Source: Actinomycetota bacterium | Lineage (GTDB): Bacteria > Actinomycetota > Actinomycetes > Nanopelagicales > Nanopelagicaceae | Length of the DNA: 40,779 nucleotides | Reading direction: 5' to 3' | Assembly (NCBI GenBank): GCA_016870855.1 | Contig: VGAF01000002.1 | Location: 1-40,779, forward strand | Shown: piece by piece, positions 19,788-30,047 of the stretch | Layout: each line of letters begins with the position of its first letter | Position numbering within the stretch: the first letter of the stretch is position 1 | Notes under the pieces: generated by a model | The model's database searches: none | Seen by the model: the letters and a program-made list of their open reading frames with translations, nothing else | What the model was told of the DNA's origin: nothing | Made by a program: the position numbers and the translations under genes

Positions 19788-19864
19788 ACTACAAGTTCCG
19801 CAGGACCGTAACGCTTGTGATCCTCTTTGGATTAATCCTTCTTGTCCTCGTAAGCGGCCTCTAA
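19784..19864 (+). CDS. Putative 26-aa single-TM microprotein (MNYKFRRTVTLVILFGLILLVLVSGL)
   Basis: ATG overlaps the MFS stop (ATGA coupling); basic N-terminus then continuous hydrophobic helix; below ORF-track cutoff. Confidence 0.4.
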   Translation: MNYKFRRTVTLVILFGLILLVLVSGL

Positions 19865-21085
19865 TACATCGCTAACTAGAACGCTTTCTGGGGCATCGCC
19901 TCTATCTTTAAATTTTGCATAAGTTATTGCAGCAGCGGTAAAAGCAATCGCGCCACAGATACTTATCGTGATCCGCGTTCCCAACTCTTGGGTCATCCAA
20001 CCTATAAATGGCGAAACAATCGGAGTTCCGCCTAGGAATACCGTTAGGTAAATACCCATAACACGGCCACGGATTGCTGAGTCAGTTCGAAGTTGCACCA
20101 TCGTATTTGCTGCAATAAATGTAACAAGTGCAATAAATCCAATGATCGGTAGCAAGATCGCATATGTAATGTAGTTAGGAGCAAAGGAAGAGATAACCAG
20201 TACGAGGCTGAAGAGCATCGCACCGCGCATGACGAACCTTGGATCACGCTTCTTCTCAAGGCGAGCCGAAACAATCGCTCCGCTTAGTGAGCCAATCGCC
20301 AAAATACTTCCTAATAATCCGTACTCCGCCGCGCTCTTATCAAAAACGGCCGTAGCCATCATCGTGTTGAATATATTGAAGTTCAATCCAAAGCTAGTAG
20401 CAAAGAAGACGGTGAGCATCACAGCAATTATGTCGGGGCGAGCCGCTACATACTTAAATGCCTGGCGAATCTTGGTCGAGCTTCGTTCATGGACTTCAAT
20501 GAATAACTCGCGCTCTCTTATATTTAGTAGCGCAATCATCACGCCTAGGTATGAAATTCCATTGAGAATAAATGAGAATCCCGTTCCATAAGCCGCAATC
20601 AGAACTCCGGATAGACCAGGACCTAGCAACCTACCAATATTGAAATTCGTTGAATTCAACCCAACCGCATTTGGAAGATCTTCTTTACCTACTACTTCGA
20701 TATTAAAGCTCTGGCGGGTAGGGGCATCGATAGCGTTACCCATTCCAAGGAGAAAGGCAAAGAACATCACATGCCAGATTTGAATCTGATCTAGGAGCAC
20801 CAAAGTTCCAACCGAGAGCGCTGATGTGGCGCCAATTAAGTTTGTTAGAAGTAAGACTTTTCGTTTATTGAATTTATCCGCGATCTTGCCACCGGAGATA
20901 CTAAAGAAAAGGGTTGGGGCGAATTGCAGCGCCGTTACGATTCCTAGATAGGAGCCGCTATTAGTTAGCTCGAGGATCAACCAAGCTTGGGCGACGCCTT
21001 GTGCCCAGGTTCCGATATTTGATACGAAGTTTGCGGCGAAAAGGATTCGGAAGTTGCGATGACGGAAAGATCGCAACGTACTCAC
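19832..21085 (-). CDS. MFS transporter (EntS/MFS_3-like)
   Basis: SFRHRNFRILFAANFVSNIGTWAQGVAQAWLILELTNSGSYLG; GGKIADKFNKRKVLL; TAGACT 6 nt before GTG. Confidence 0.9.
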   Translation of the reverse strand: MSTLRSFRHRNFRILFAANFVSNIGTWAQGVAQAWLILELTNSGSYLGIVTALQFAPTLFFSISGGKIADKFNKRKVLLLTNLIGATSALSVGTLVLLDQIQIWHVMFFAFLLGMGNAIDAPTRQSFNIEVVGKEDLPNAVGLNSTNFNIGRLLGPGLSGVLIAAYGTGFSFILNGISYLGVMIALLNIRERELFIEVHERSSTKIRQAFKYVAARPDIIAVMLTVFFATSFGLNFNIFNTMMATAVFDKSAAEYGLLGSILAIGSLSGAIVSARLEKKRDPRFVMRGAMLFSLVLVISSFAPNYITYAILLPIIGFIALVTFIAANTMVQLRTDSAIRGRVMGIYLTVFLGGTPIVSPFIGWMTQELGTRITISICGAIAFTAAAITYAKFKDRGDAPESVLVSDVLEAAYEDKKD

Positions 21086-21099
21086 AAAGCGAGTCTAGT

Positions 21100-21288
21100 A
21101 TGCTTCACGATATGCGCAGCGCGATTCCAGTCATCATCATCGGAATTATTCTTTGGACGATTGCGCTTGTGATTGCAATCATCGCAAATGCAATGGCAAA
21201 AGTAATTCTTGCTTGTGTACTAGGAATCACCCTTGGATTTATCGGAATCACTTACACAAAACGGCGCGCTAAGCGCGAAGGAAATTAA
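21100..21288 (+). CDS. DUF2530-like small two-TM protein
   Basis: PVIIIGIILWTIALVIAIIANAM...ACVLGITLGFIGITYTKRRAKREGN; start could be ATG 21100 or 21112; the ORF-track extension runs into the divergent MFS gene. Confidence 0.7.
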   Translation: MLHDMRSAIPVIIIGIILWTIALVIAIIANAMAKVILACVLGITLGFIGITYTKRRAKREGN

Positions 21289-21665
21289 CCCTCGATTTCT
21301 TGTGCGATTCCGCGCAAAACCTTTGCTACTCGAGCAGCTTCAGTTTCACTTGGATAACGGCCATGGCGTAGGCCATTTCCAACGCGATCTAGCATCTTGA
21401 TAGATTCTTCGATGATTACCGCGAGATCCTCGGCGCCAGATTTTGATGCAGCAAGGGATGGTGGCGCTTCGACAACTCTTACCGAGAGAGCTTGTGGACC
21501 TTTACGTCCCTCAGCAACGCCAAACTCCAACTTAGTTCCTGGTTTTAGAGTTGTGACGCCATCAGGAAGCGCTGAGGCGGCGATATAAACATCTTCACCT
21601 TCATCAGATGAGATGAAACCAAAACCTTTTTCGAGGCTAAACCACTTGACGCGACCGGTTGGCAT
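21285..21665 (-). CDS. Cold-shock domain protein with C-terminal extension
   Basis: MPTGRVKWFSLEKGFGFISSDEGEDVYIAASAL; AAGGAGG SD. Confidence 0.95.
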   Translation of the reverse strand: MPTGRVKWFSLEKGFGFISSDEGEDVYIAASALPDGVTTLKPGTKLEFGVAEGRKGPQALSVRVVEAPPSLAASKSGAEDLAVIIEESIKMLDRVGNGLRHGRYPSETEAARVAKVLRGIAQEIEG

Positions 21666-21731
21666 GAGGGGAGCCTCCTTCAACTAAAAACTATTTTGGT
21701 GTCGTGTGCGCCGCGCTTTGCGGACAGGGGG

Positions 21732-22433
21732 CTAGTTTATCGCCTCGGAGTGAGCGCCGCACCCATGATTTACAGAGACCACACGCGCATCCTCAGGCGA
21801 GATCGCATTGGCGCATGCGCCGAAGGCTTGGCGGAGCGAGCCGCTAATCGGAAGATAGAAACCACAAGTTCCACAGTTCTTTGGCGCCCAGCGGGCGATA
21901 TCTGTATTTGGTCCGCGGTCCCCTTCAATCCAACGCTTTACTGCTTGATCGCGCCCCTCAACAGAAAGAACGCGCAATCTTCCGGCGCCTAATTCAAATA
22001 GTTCATGTAAATCTAAATCTTCATCGCCAGGTAGTACGGCAGATGCAGGAACTAAGCGCGCATCATCAACTTCAGTTGGAACGATTGTTCCGGCGGAGAC
22101 ATCTTCTTTAGTAACTCGAGCGCTATATGGAATCCATTCTGGAGCGCGAAGTGAGTCAGGTCCTGGAAGTAGTACGACATCACAGACAGTCGCAGGGCTA
22201 TCTTCATCGACCTTTGCGACCGTGACCGCCCAACGCCAATCAACATAACCTGGGAGAAATGCTTCGAAGAGATAAGTGGCAATATGGTCATCATCGGTAT
22301 CAACCGAGAGAAGTGAACCAACAAATTTTTCGTTCTTTGAATCTTCAATCGCCGCGCTACGAGCAAGTTCAGCGGCGCCGAAGTTATCGACGCCGCTACT
22401 TGCTTGAGAATTCTTCGACTTCTTGCGGGACAT
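21732..22433 (-). CDS. DUF3027 domain protein
   Basis: Actinobacterial family organisation beside cold-shock gene; CGTCGFYLPISGSLRQAFGACANAISPEDARVVSVNHGCGAHSE; TAGAAT 7 nt before ATG. Confidence 0.88.
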   Translation of the reverse strand: MSRKKSKNSQASSGVDNFGAAELARSAAIEDSKNEKFVGSLLSVDTDDDHIATYLFEAFLPGYVDWRWAVTVAKVDEDSPATVCDVVLLPGPDSLRAPEWIPYSARVTKEDVSAGTIVPTEVDDARLVPASAVLPGDEDLDLHELFELGAGRLRVLSVEGRDQAVKRWIEGDRGPNTDIARWAPKNCGTCGFYLPISGSLRQAFGACANAISPEDARVVSVNHGCGAHSEAIN

Positions 22434-22455
22434 GAAGCCGATTCTAACTGTCTTT

Positions 22456-24117
<1,662 letters not shown>

Positions 24118-24144
24118 TTATCACTCTCGCCCGGCGAGTGCTAA
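24118..24144. promoter_or_regulatory. CIRCE operator (HrcA site) of groEL
   Basis: TTATCACTC-TCGCCCGGC-GAGTGCTAA versus consensus TTAGCACTC-N9-GAGTGCTAA: one mismatch, exact 9-bp spacer. Confidence 0.95.
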
Positions 24145-24149
24145 CGCCA

Positions 24150-24178
24150 AGCCTAGGGCGACTTATTCCAGCCCTCAA
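24150..24178 (-). promoter_or_regulatory. Predicted groEL promoter TTGAGG-N17-TAGGCT
   Basis: -35 at 24178..24173, -10 at 24155..24150, 17-bp spacer; predicted TSS falls on the CIRCE edge. Confidence 0.65.
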
Positions 24179-24329
24179 ATCAGCGTTATCCCTCCCTCAA
24201 ATCAGGTTCGGAGCGGGGAGCCGTAAGCGAACGTTGTCGAGCGCAGGCGAGACGGTTCGCGTCGGCGACCCCGACGCACCCTCGGGCCGGGCCATAGTCA
24301 GCAAACATTTAGGCCGAATTCACCCAGCC

Positions 24330-25655
24330 ATGAGCCATAGCCCTTACCTTGGTGGAGTGAATCTGGTGGAACGACGCGCAATCTCTCGCCTCATTCATCG
24401 GGTCGGGTTTGGGCCAAAACCAGGCGAGTTTGAGAAATTACTCAGTTTAGGTTTTGACCGAGCGAGCGCACAATTACTTAATCCCCCCGCAACTTATTCT
24501 GAAACCCAAGCTCAGTCTCTGGGGCTTTTCGATTTAGGAGTACAGCCGAGACCGAACACGCCAGAAATTCTCGACTACGTCGATAAGAAAAGATTTCAAC
24601 TTCGGACGATGACTCTCTGGTGGCTAGATCAAATGGTCACACTTGATAACCCACTCCTCGAGCGAATGACTTGGTTCTGGCATGGACATTGGGCCACATC
24701 GTACGCAAAAGTTGATGAGCCACTCGTCATGTTTGAACATGTAAACAAACTTAGACAACATGCAATCGGCAATTTCCGAGCAATGGCTAAAGAAATGGTG
24801 CTTGATGGAGCGCTAATTTTTTGGCTAGATGGACAGAAAAATACTGCTGCTGCCCCAAATGAGAATCTCTCCCGAGAATTGATGGAGTTATTTATCTTAG
24901 GAGTTAATCGCTATAGCGAAGCCGATGTAAAAGAAACTGCAAAAGCACTTACCGGTTACAAGGTCAAAAAGAGTTCTGGCGTAGTTACAAGTAATCTCAG
25001 ACAGTCGTACACTGGTTCTATCTCTTTCCTGGGAACTAGCGGAAACTTTAATGCGCTCTCGCTAACCGATTATCTGGTTTCTCAGCGAAATTGTCAGCGA
25101 TTTATCCCAGAGCGACTCTGGTACCGATTTATTACTTCTGCCACGGATTTACCCATGAATTCGAATATTGAAAGTGCTTTCACAGCGCGAGAAATTGCAA
25201 GCACAATGGGAGCGTTAGTTCGAGATTCTGCATTGCAAAACCCAAACTTCTCGCAGGTGCGCTCACCCTTGGAGTGGCTCATAGCAATACTCCGTGCCAC
25301 CAAGATAACGCCATCAAAATTCGAACGCCCTGACTACTTGATTAATCTTCTGAATGGCCTTGGGCAACGACCTTTCTATCCGCCAAATGTAGGTGGTTGG
25401 CCGGCGGATGAAGCCTGGCTTTCAGCTGCATCTACCCAGACTCGTATTTCTGCGGCACAGTACTTGATGAAGCGGGCTGATCTCTCCCCAATAAGCGCCC
25501 TCCCACAAGCTTCACGAATTGAAGGTTTGGCAAATTGGTTGGGTGTTAGCAGCTGGAGCGAGCGAACAAGACAGGCCTTCTCTGGAGCGCTTCGCGATCC
25601 AGAACGGTTAGCAGTCCTGGCAGTTTGTAGTCCGGAATATCTGGTCAACGCATGA
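24330..25655 (+). CDS. DUF1800 domain protein
   Basis: RAISRLIHRVGFGPKPGEFEKLLSLG, WWLDQMVTLDNPLLERMTWFWHGHWATS, NENLSRELMELFILGVNRYSEADVKETAKALTGY. Confidence 0.92.
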   Translation: MSHSPYLGGVNLVERRAISRLIHRVGFGPKPGEFEKLLSLGFDRASAQLLNPPATYSETQAQSLGLFDLGVQPRPNTPEILDYVDKKRFQLRTMTLWWLDQMVTLDNPLLERMTWFWHGHWATSYAKVDEPLVMFEHVNKLRQHAIGNFRAMAKEMVLDGALIFWLDGQKNTAAAPNENLSRELMELFILGVNRYSEADVKETAKALTGYKVKKSSGVVTSNLRQSYTGSISFLGTSGNFNALSLTDYLVSQRNCQRFIPERLWYRFITSATDLPMNSNIESAFTAREIASTMGALVRDSALQNPNFSQVRSPLEWLIAILRATKITPSKFERPDYLINLLNGLGQRPFYPPNVGGWPADEAWLSAASTQTRISAAQYLMKRADLSPISALPQASRIEGLANWLGVSSWSERTRQAFSGALRDPERLAVLAVCSPEYLVNA

Positions 25656-25680
25656 ATAACCGCACAATTGGAGGGAAGCA

Positions 25681-26907
25681 ATGGACACGATAACTCGTCG
25701 CAGATTCATCCAGATGACAGGCGCCGGTGCGGTGGCAACTGCTGCACACACGCTCTCAATTGAAGAGATTGCCAACGCTGCAATTTCGCGTCCGCTTCCT
25801 CTAGGCACACCAATTCTTGTGGTCGTTACTCTTTATGGTGGAAACGATGGACTAAACACCGTCGTTCCATTTCAAGATTCTGTTTATCACACACTTAGGC
25901 CACAACTTGCTTACAAAGATAATCAGGTAATTCCAATTGGTGATGGCCTCGCGCTAAATGGTGCAATGACTGGTTTTAAATCGCTCTGGGATAAAGGGCA
26001 ACTTGCAATTGTCCGCGGCACCGGATACCCAAATCCGGATCGTTCTCACTTCTCATCCATGGCGATTTGGCAAAGCGCAGAACTGAATGCAAGTAAGAGT
26101 GGTTGGTTAGGTCGTTGGGTTGAATCACAACCTGAAGATCCGTTGTTAGCAATAAGCCTTGGTTCCGTGCTGCCACCATTATTGGCAGGAAATCGACGTT
26201 CGGGTTCAGTTCTACCACTTGGGGGCCTTAAGGTCCCTGGCGGCTCACTTGCGAGTGACTGTGCAAAGCTATCGATTACTAGTCCGCAAGATGATCGCCT
26301 CACGGCTATGGCCGCAAGAAGTATGCGAAACTTGTTCGAAGTTTCCGGTGAAGTAACGCCTATTTTGAAAGATCCAGCGCCACCTGCCAGTGATTTGCCA
26401 ACATTGGTGGGCGGTAATGCTGGGGGTGATTCGAATCTCTCGGCCCAATTAGAAATCGTCGCTAAATTAATTGCTGCGGGTTCACCAACCAAAGTGTGGT
26501 CGGTATCTCTTGGCGGCTTTGACACTCATGCCGATGAGAACACCGCTCAATCTCTTCTACTAGGAGCAGTCTCTAGTTCGCTCTCGAAATTCATGTCTCA
26601 AATGCGTTCGACCAATCGCAGTAAAGATGTCACTGTCTTGGTTTACAGTGAATTTGGTCGACGCGTGAGAGCGAATGCTTCACAAGGAACCGATCACGGC
26701 ACTTCCGGACCAGTATTTTTACTCGGCGAAAAGGTAAAGGGTGGCTTCCATGGAGAACAACCATCTCTAAATAATTTGAAAGATGATGACTTAGCAGTCA
26801 CAACTGATTTTCGAGATATCTATGCAGAAATGTTAGAGAGTGTTTTAAAGACCGAGAGTTCACGAGTGCTTGCTAATTGGCGGAGCAAACTCTCGCTAGT
26901 TAACTAG
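25681..26907 (+). CDS. DUF1501 domain protein with Tat signal
   Basis: TRRRFIQMTGAGAVATAA leader; LVVVTLYGGNDGLNTVVP, HFSSMAIWQSA, VYSEFGRRVRANASQGTDHGTSGPVFLLG; GGAGGGAA SD. Confidence 0.93.
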   Translation: MDTITRRRFIQMTGAGAVATAAHTLSIEEIANAAISRPLPLGTPILVVVTLYGGNDGLNTVVPFQDSVYHTLRPQLAYKDNQVIPIGDGLALNGAMTGFKSLWDKGQLAIVRGTGYPNPDRSHFSSMAIWQSAELNASKSGWLGRWVESQPEDPLLAISLGSVLPPLLAGNRRSGSVLPLGGLKVPGGSLASDCAKLSITSPQDDRLTAMAARSMRNLFEVSGEVTPILKDPAPPASDLPTLVGGNAGGDSNLSAQLEIVAKLIAAGSPTKVWSVSLGGFDTHADENTAQSLLLGAVSSSLSKFMSQMRSTNRSKDVTVLVYSEFGRRVRANASQGTDHGTSGPVFLLGEKVKGGFHGEQPSLNNLKDDDLAVTTDFRDIYAEMLESVLKTESSRVLANWRSKLSLVN

Positions 26908-27157
26908 TACGTCTTTGGAGCCTTGCTTCACGCAGGCGGCGAAGGCGCTTGATGAGAAGCGGTGATGCGGCGAGGGCATCCTCGCGGTCAATCAGGTTGT
27001 TAAGGAGCTCGTAGTACTCGCGAGCGGAGAGGTTGAATTGTTCTTTAATTCCGGTCTCTTTTGCCCCGGCATAACGCCACCATTGCCGTTCAAAATCCAG
27101 GATGCGGACCTCAAGGTCGCTCAGGGCAGCCGAAGTCTCAAGTCTTAGCTCTTCCAT
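26900..27157 (-). CDS. DUF3263 domain protein
   Basis: LSDLEVRILDFERQWWRYAGAKETGIKEQFNLSAREYYELLNNLIDREDALAASPLLIKRLRRLR. Confidence 0.9.
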   Translation of the reverse strand: MEELRLETSAALSDLEVRILDFERQWWRYAGAKETGIKEQFNLSAREYYELLNNLIDREDALAASPLLIKRLRRLREARLQRRTS

Positions 27158-27197
27158 GGGGGGTAATTCAACTAGAGAGTCGGCAAAAGTGTGGGAT

Positions 27198-28547
27198 TTA
27201 GAGGGTAGCGAGAATTACCTTTATATCGGTAAGTGATGTCCAGGGATTAACGATTGCAAATCGGAGGATTGGTTTTCCTTCATGTGTCGATGGAGTCACA
27301 AATCCGATCTGGTCATTTAATAACTTATCGCTCCACTTTTTATAGTCCGGCGCTTCCCAACCTTTTCTAGTGAAGGCAACGATTGATAACTCTGGCTCCA
27401 TCAAGAGGTCAAGATTTGGATGCTCCTTAATTAACTCAGCGCTTTCGCGCGCAACTTCCATCGTCTTATCCATCGCTTCGGCATATTTCTTCTTGCCATG
27501 TGCAGCAAGTGAGAACCAAAATGGAAGTCCACGAACCCGTCGCGTTAAATGAATTGCATAATCGGACGGATTCCACTCACCACTTTCAAGAGCCTCTAAA
27601 TAACCAGCATGTTGGGTATGCGCAGCGCGAGCGATCTCCGGATTGCGATAAATGAGTGCGCAGGCATCAAATGGTGCAAACAACCACTTATGTGGATCAA
27701 CGATAAATGAATCAGCTAGTTCGACGCCCGCAAACAAGTGTTTAGTCTTTGGTGAAGCAAGCGCTGCTAGCCCATATGCGCCATCAACGTGATACCAAAC
27801 ACCGCGCTCCTTAGCCGCTTTACCAATCCCCTTTAAATCATCGATGATTCCCAAATTCGTAGTTCCCGCAGTAGCCACTACCGCAAAGACTCGTTTAGTT
27901 GTATTCTTTCGATGAAATTCATCAATCTCACTAGCAACTGTGGCGCCTTGAAGCCTATGGTTGCTATCGCACTTGATGGTTAGAACTTCTACATCCATAA
28001 CGCTTGCGGCGCTCTTTATCGATGAATGGGCTTGGTCGCTACAAGCAATTACCCATTTACTAGTTTCTGGATGCTTAATTCGGGCTTCATATCTTGCTGC
28101 AACGAGCGCAGATAGATTTCCGACGGTTCCACCTTGGACAAAGACTCCGCCTGAAGTTGTTGGGAAACCGGCTAAATCACTTAACCATCGAAGCGCTTGA
28201 TTCTCGGCAAAGACCGCGCCAGCGCCCTCCATCCACGATCCGCCATAAAGCGATGAGGCGCCGACAACTAAATCAAACAAGTTCGAAGATTCTGTAGGAG
28301 CTGAAGGAATGAAGGCCAAGTTCCGTGGATGATCTGTTGAGATACAAGCTTGGGCTAATACATGTTTAAATAAATCAAGCGCCTTCTCGCCACCAAGACC
28401 GCTTTCAGTAATTGTCTCGCCGACTTCTGCGTACAACTCATCGTAGGTCCAAGGTCCATCAAGGGGTGGATCTTTCTTTAATCGGATTAGCGAATACTCG
28501 AGGATCTTTGCCGCTAGAGCATCAATCTCTTCATCAAACTCATGCAT
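27198..28547 (-). CDS. Pyridoxal-dependent decarboxylase family protein (group II / aromatic-L-amino-acid decarboxylase-like)
   Basis: VWYHVDGAYGLAALASPKTKHLFAGVELADSFIVDPHKWLFAPFDACALIYRN. Confidence 0.88.
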   Translation of the reverse strand: MHEFDEEIDALAAKILEYSLIRLKKDPPLDGPWTYDELYAEVGETITESGLGGEKALDLFKHVLAQACISTDHPRNLAFIPSAPTESSNLFDLVVGASSLYGGSWMEGAGAVFAENQALRWLSDLAGFPTTSGGVFVQGGTVGNLSALVAARYEARIKHPETSKWVIACSDQAHSSIKSAASVMDVEVLTIKCDSNHRLQGATVASEIDEFHRKNTTKRVFAVVATAGTTNLGIIDDLKGIGKAAKERGVWYHVDGAYGLAALASPKTKHLFAGVELADSFIVDPHKWLFAPFDACALIYRNPEIARAAHTQHAGYLEALESGEWNPSDYAIHLTRRVRGLPFWFSLAAHGKKKYAEAMDKTMEVARESAELIKEHPNLDLLMEPELSIVAFTRKGWEAPDYKKWSDKLLNDQIGFVTPSTHEGKPILRFAIVNPWTSLTDIKVILATL

Positions 28548-30024
28548 CCCCGAATAGCGCCTTTCGCTTTGAACTTCTCACAATGTTACGGAGCATTGTT
28601 GGAAATACAAAGGCATGTAGTGGAAGTACGAAGTACCAATAGAGCTGGCCACCAAGTCCACGCGGTGAGAATGTCGCTTCTTGAGTTATCCGCACCTTTC
28701 CATCTTCGGGTGCAATCCGAAACTCAAGCCACGCCTTACCCGGGAGAATCATCTCGGCATAAAGTCTCAAGACTCTTTCTTTATCGATTGCTTCAACTCT
28801 CCAAAAATCCAATCCATCCCCGACTCTTAAGAATTTTGGATCGCGTCTTCCGCGCCGAAGGCCAACGCCACCAACAATGCGATCGAGTACCCCTCGCGCC
28901 CACCAGAGGAAATCGGCGCCATACCAACCGGTTTCACCGCCAATCTGCTCGATGGATTTCCAAACGCAATCGATTGGCGCATCAGTTAATACATCTCGCT
29001 TATCGCGATGAGTGATTTCACCAGCCCAATCCGGATCGCTCTGGGCTTTCTGCCACGGCGCGGTGATTGCGGTGGCATCAGACCAACGCGTCTCAACTTG
29101 GTTACTAGTTGTACGCGAAAGGGCGAGGTTTATCGCGGTAGTTACATCAATGAGCCCTTCGGGGGGCTTAGGAATAATCGCATCGATGCTCTTCTTAGGA
29201 TCTGCAACAGTTTCATTTATTAGCGAGCCAATTAGCGGCCGAGCCAATCGAGTCGGGACTGGGGTAACAAAACCAATCCAGAGGGATGACAACTTCGGAG
29301 TAAGGACTGGGACTCTGATAATCCAACGTCTTCTCAAGCCTGAACACTTAGCGAATTTCTGCATCATGTCGGCGTAAGAAAGAATCTCTGGTCCACCGAT
29401 ATCAAAGATTCCACTTACCGGATTTTCCAATTTTGCCGCGTTAGCTAGATACCAGAGCACATCACGTACTGCGATTGGATGCGTGCGATTAGAAACCCAC
29501 TTTGGCGTTGTCATAATCGGAAGACGATGCGTTAAGTGACGGAGCATCTCAAAGGATGCTGAACCCGAACCGATCACGATTCCAGCTCGAAGCTCAAGTA
29601 CCGGTACCGATGTTGAACTTAGCTCTACCCCAGTTCGGGCACGCGAAGCTAGATGCTTACTTTGTTTTTGGTCGTTAGCAATTCCACCAAGATAAACAAT
29701 CTGCTTTACGCCAGAAGCTTCAGCTGCTTTAGCAAAGTTTCGCGCCATCTTTGCTTCGAGTTCATCAAAATCTGCTCCAACGCCAATTGAGTGAAGCAGA
29801 TAGAAAGCTGTGTGCACACCATCAAGTGCGCTCTTCATCTCATCGAAATTAGTTGCATTTCCTACGGAGACTTCAACTTCATTTACCCAAATCTGGCCGG
29901 AAATCTTCTTCTCATCCCGAACCGAAACTCTTACCTTCAAACCTTCATTTAATAGCGCACGCACTAATCGACCACCTACGTAACCAGAAGCTCCAGTTAC
30001 GAGTATCCGGCGAGAGTTATTCAT
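28540..30024 (-). CDS. NAD(P)-binding SDR-type protein with DUF2867 domain
   Basis: RRILVTGASGYVGGRLVRALLNEGLKVRVSVR; C-terminal WWARGVLDRIVGGVGLRRGRRDPKFLRVGDGLDFWRVEAID. Confidence 0.9.
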   Translation of the reverse strand: MNNSRRILVTGASGYVGGRLVRALLNEGLKVRVSVRDEKKISGQIWVNEVEVSVGNATNFDEMKSALDGVHTAFYLLHSIGVGADFDELEAKMARNFAKAAEASGVKQIVYLGGIANDQKQSKHLASRARTGVELSSTSVPVLELRAGIVIGSGSASFEMLRHLTHRLPIMTTPKWVSNRTHPIAVRDVLWYLANAAKLENPVSGIFDIGGPEILSYADMMQKFAKCSGLRRRWIIRVPVLTPKLSSLWIGFVTPVPTRLARPLIGSLINETVADPKKSIDAIIPKPPEGLIDVTTAINLALSRTTSNQVETRWSDATAITAPWQKAQSDPDWAGEITHRDKRDVLTDAPIDCVWKSIEQIGGETGWYGADFLWWARGVLDRIVGGVGLRRGRRDPKFLRVGDGLDFWRVEAIDKERVLRLYAEMILPGKAWLEFRIAPEDGKVRITQEATFSPRGLGGQLYWYFVLPLHAFVFPTMLRNIVRSSKRKALFGDA

Positions 30025-30047
30025 GGTTCAACACTAGACTTTCCTCT

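Noticed and set aside
28542-29377. 157-, 71- and 121-aa plus-strand ORFs antisense to the SDR/DUF2867 gene
   Set aside because: Shadow ORFs; the minus-strand protein has clear family motifs throughout.
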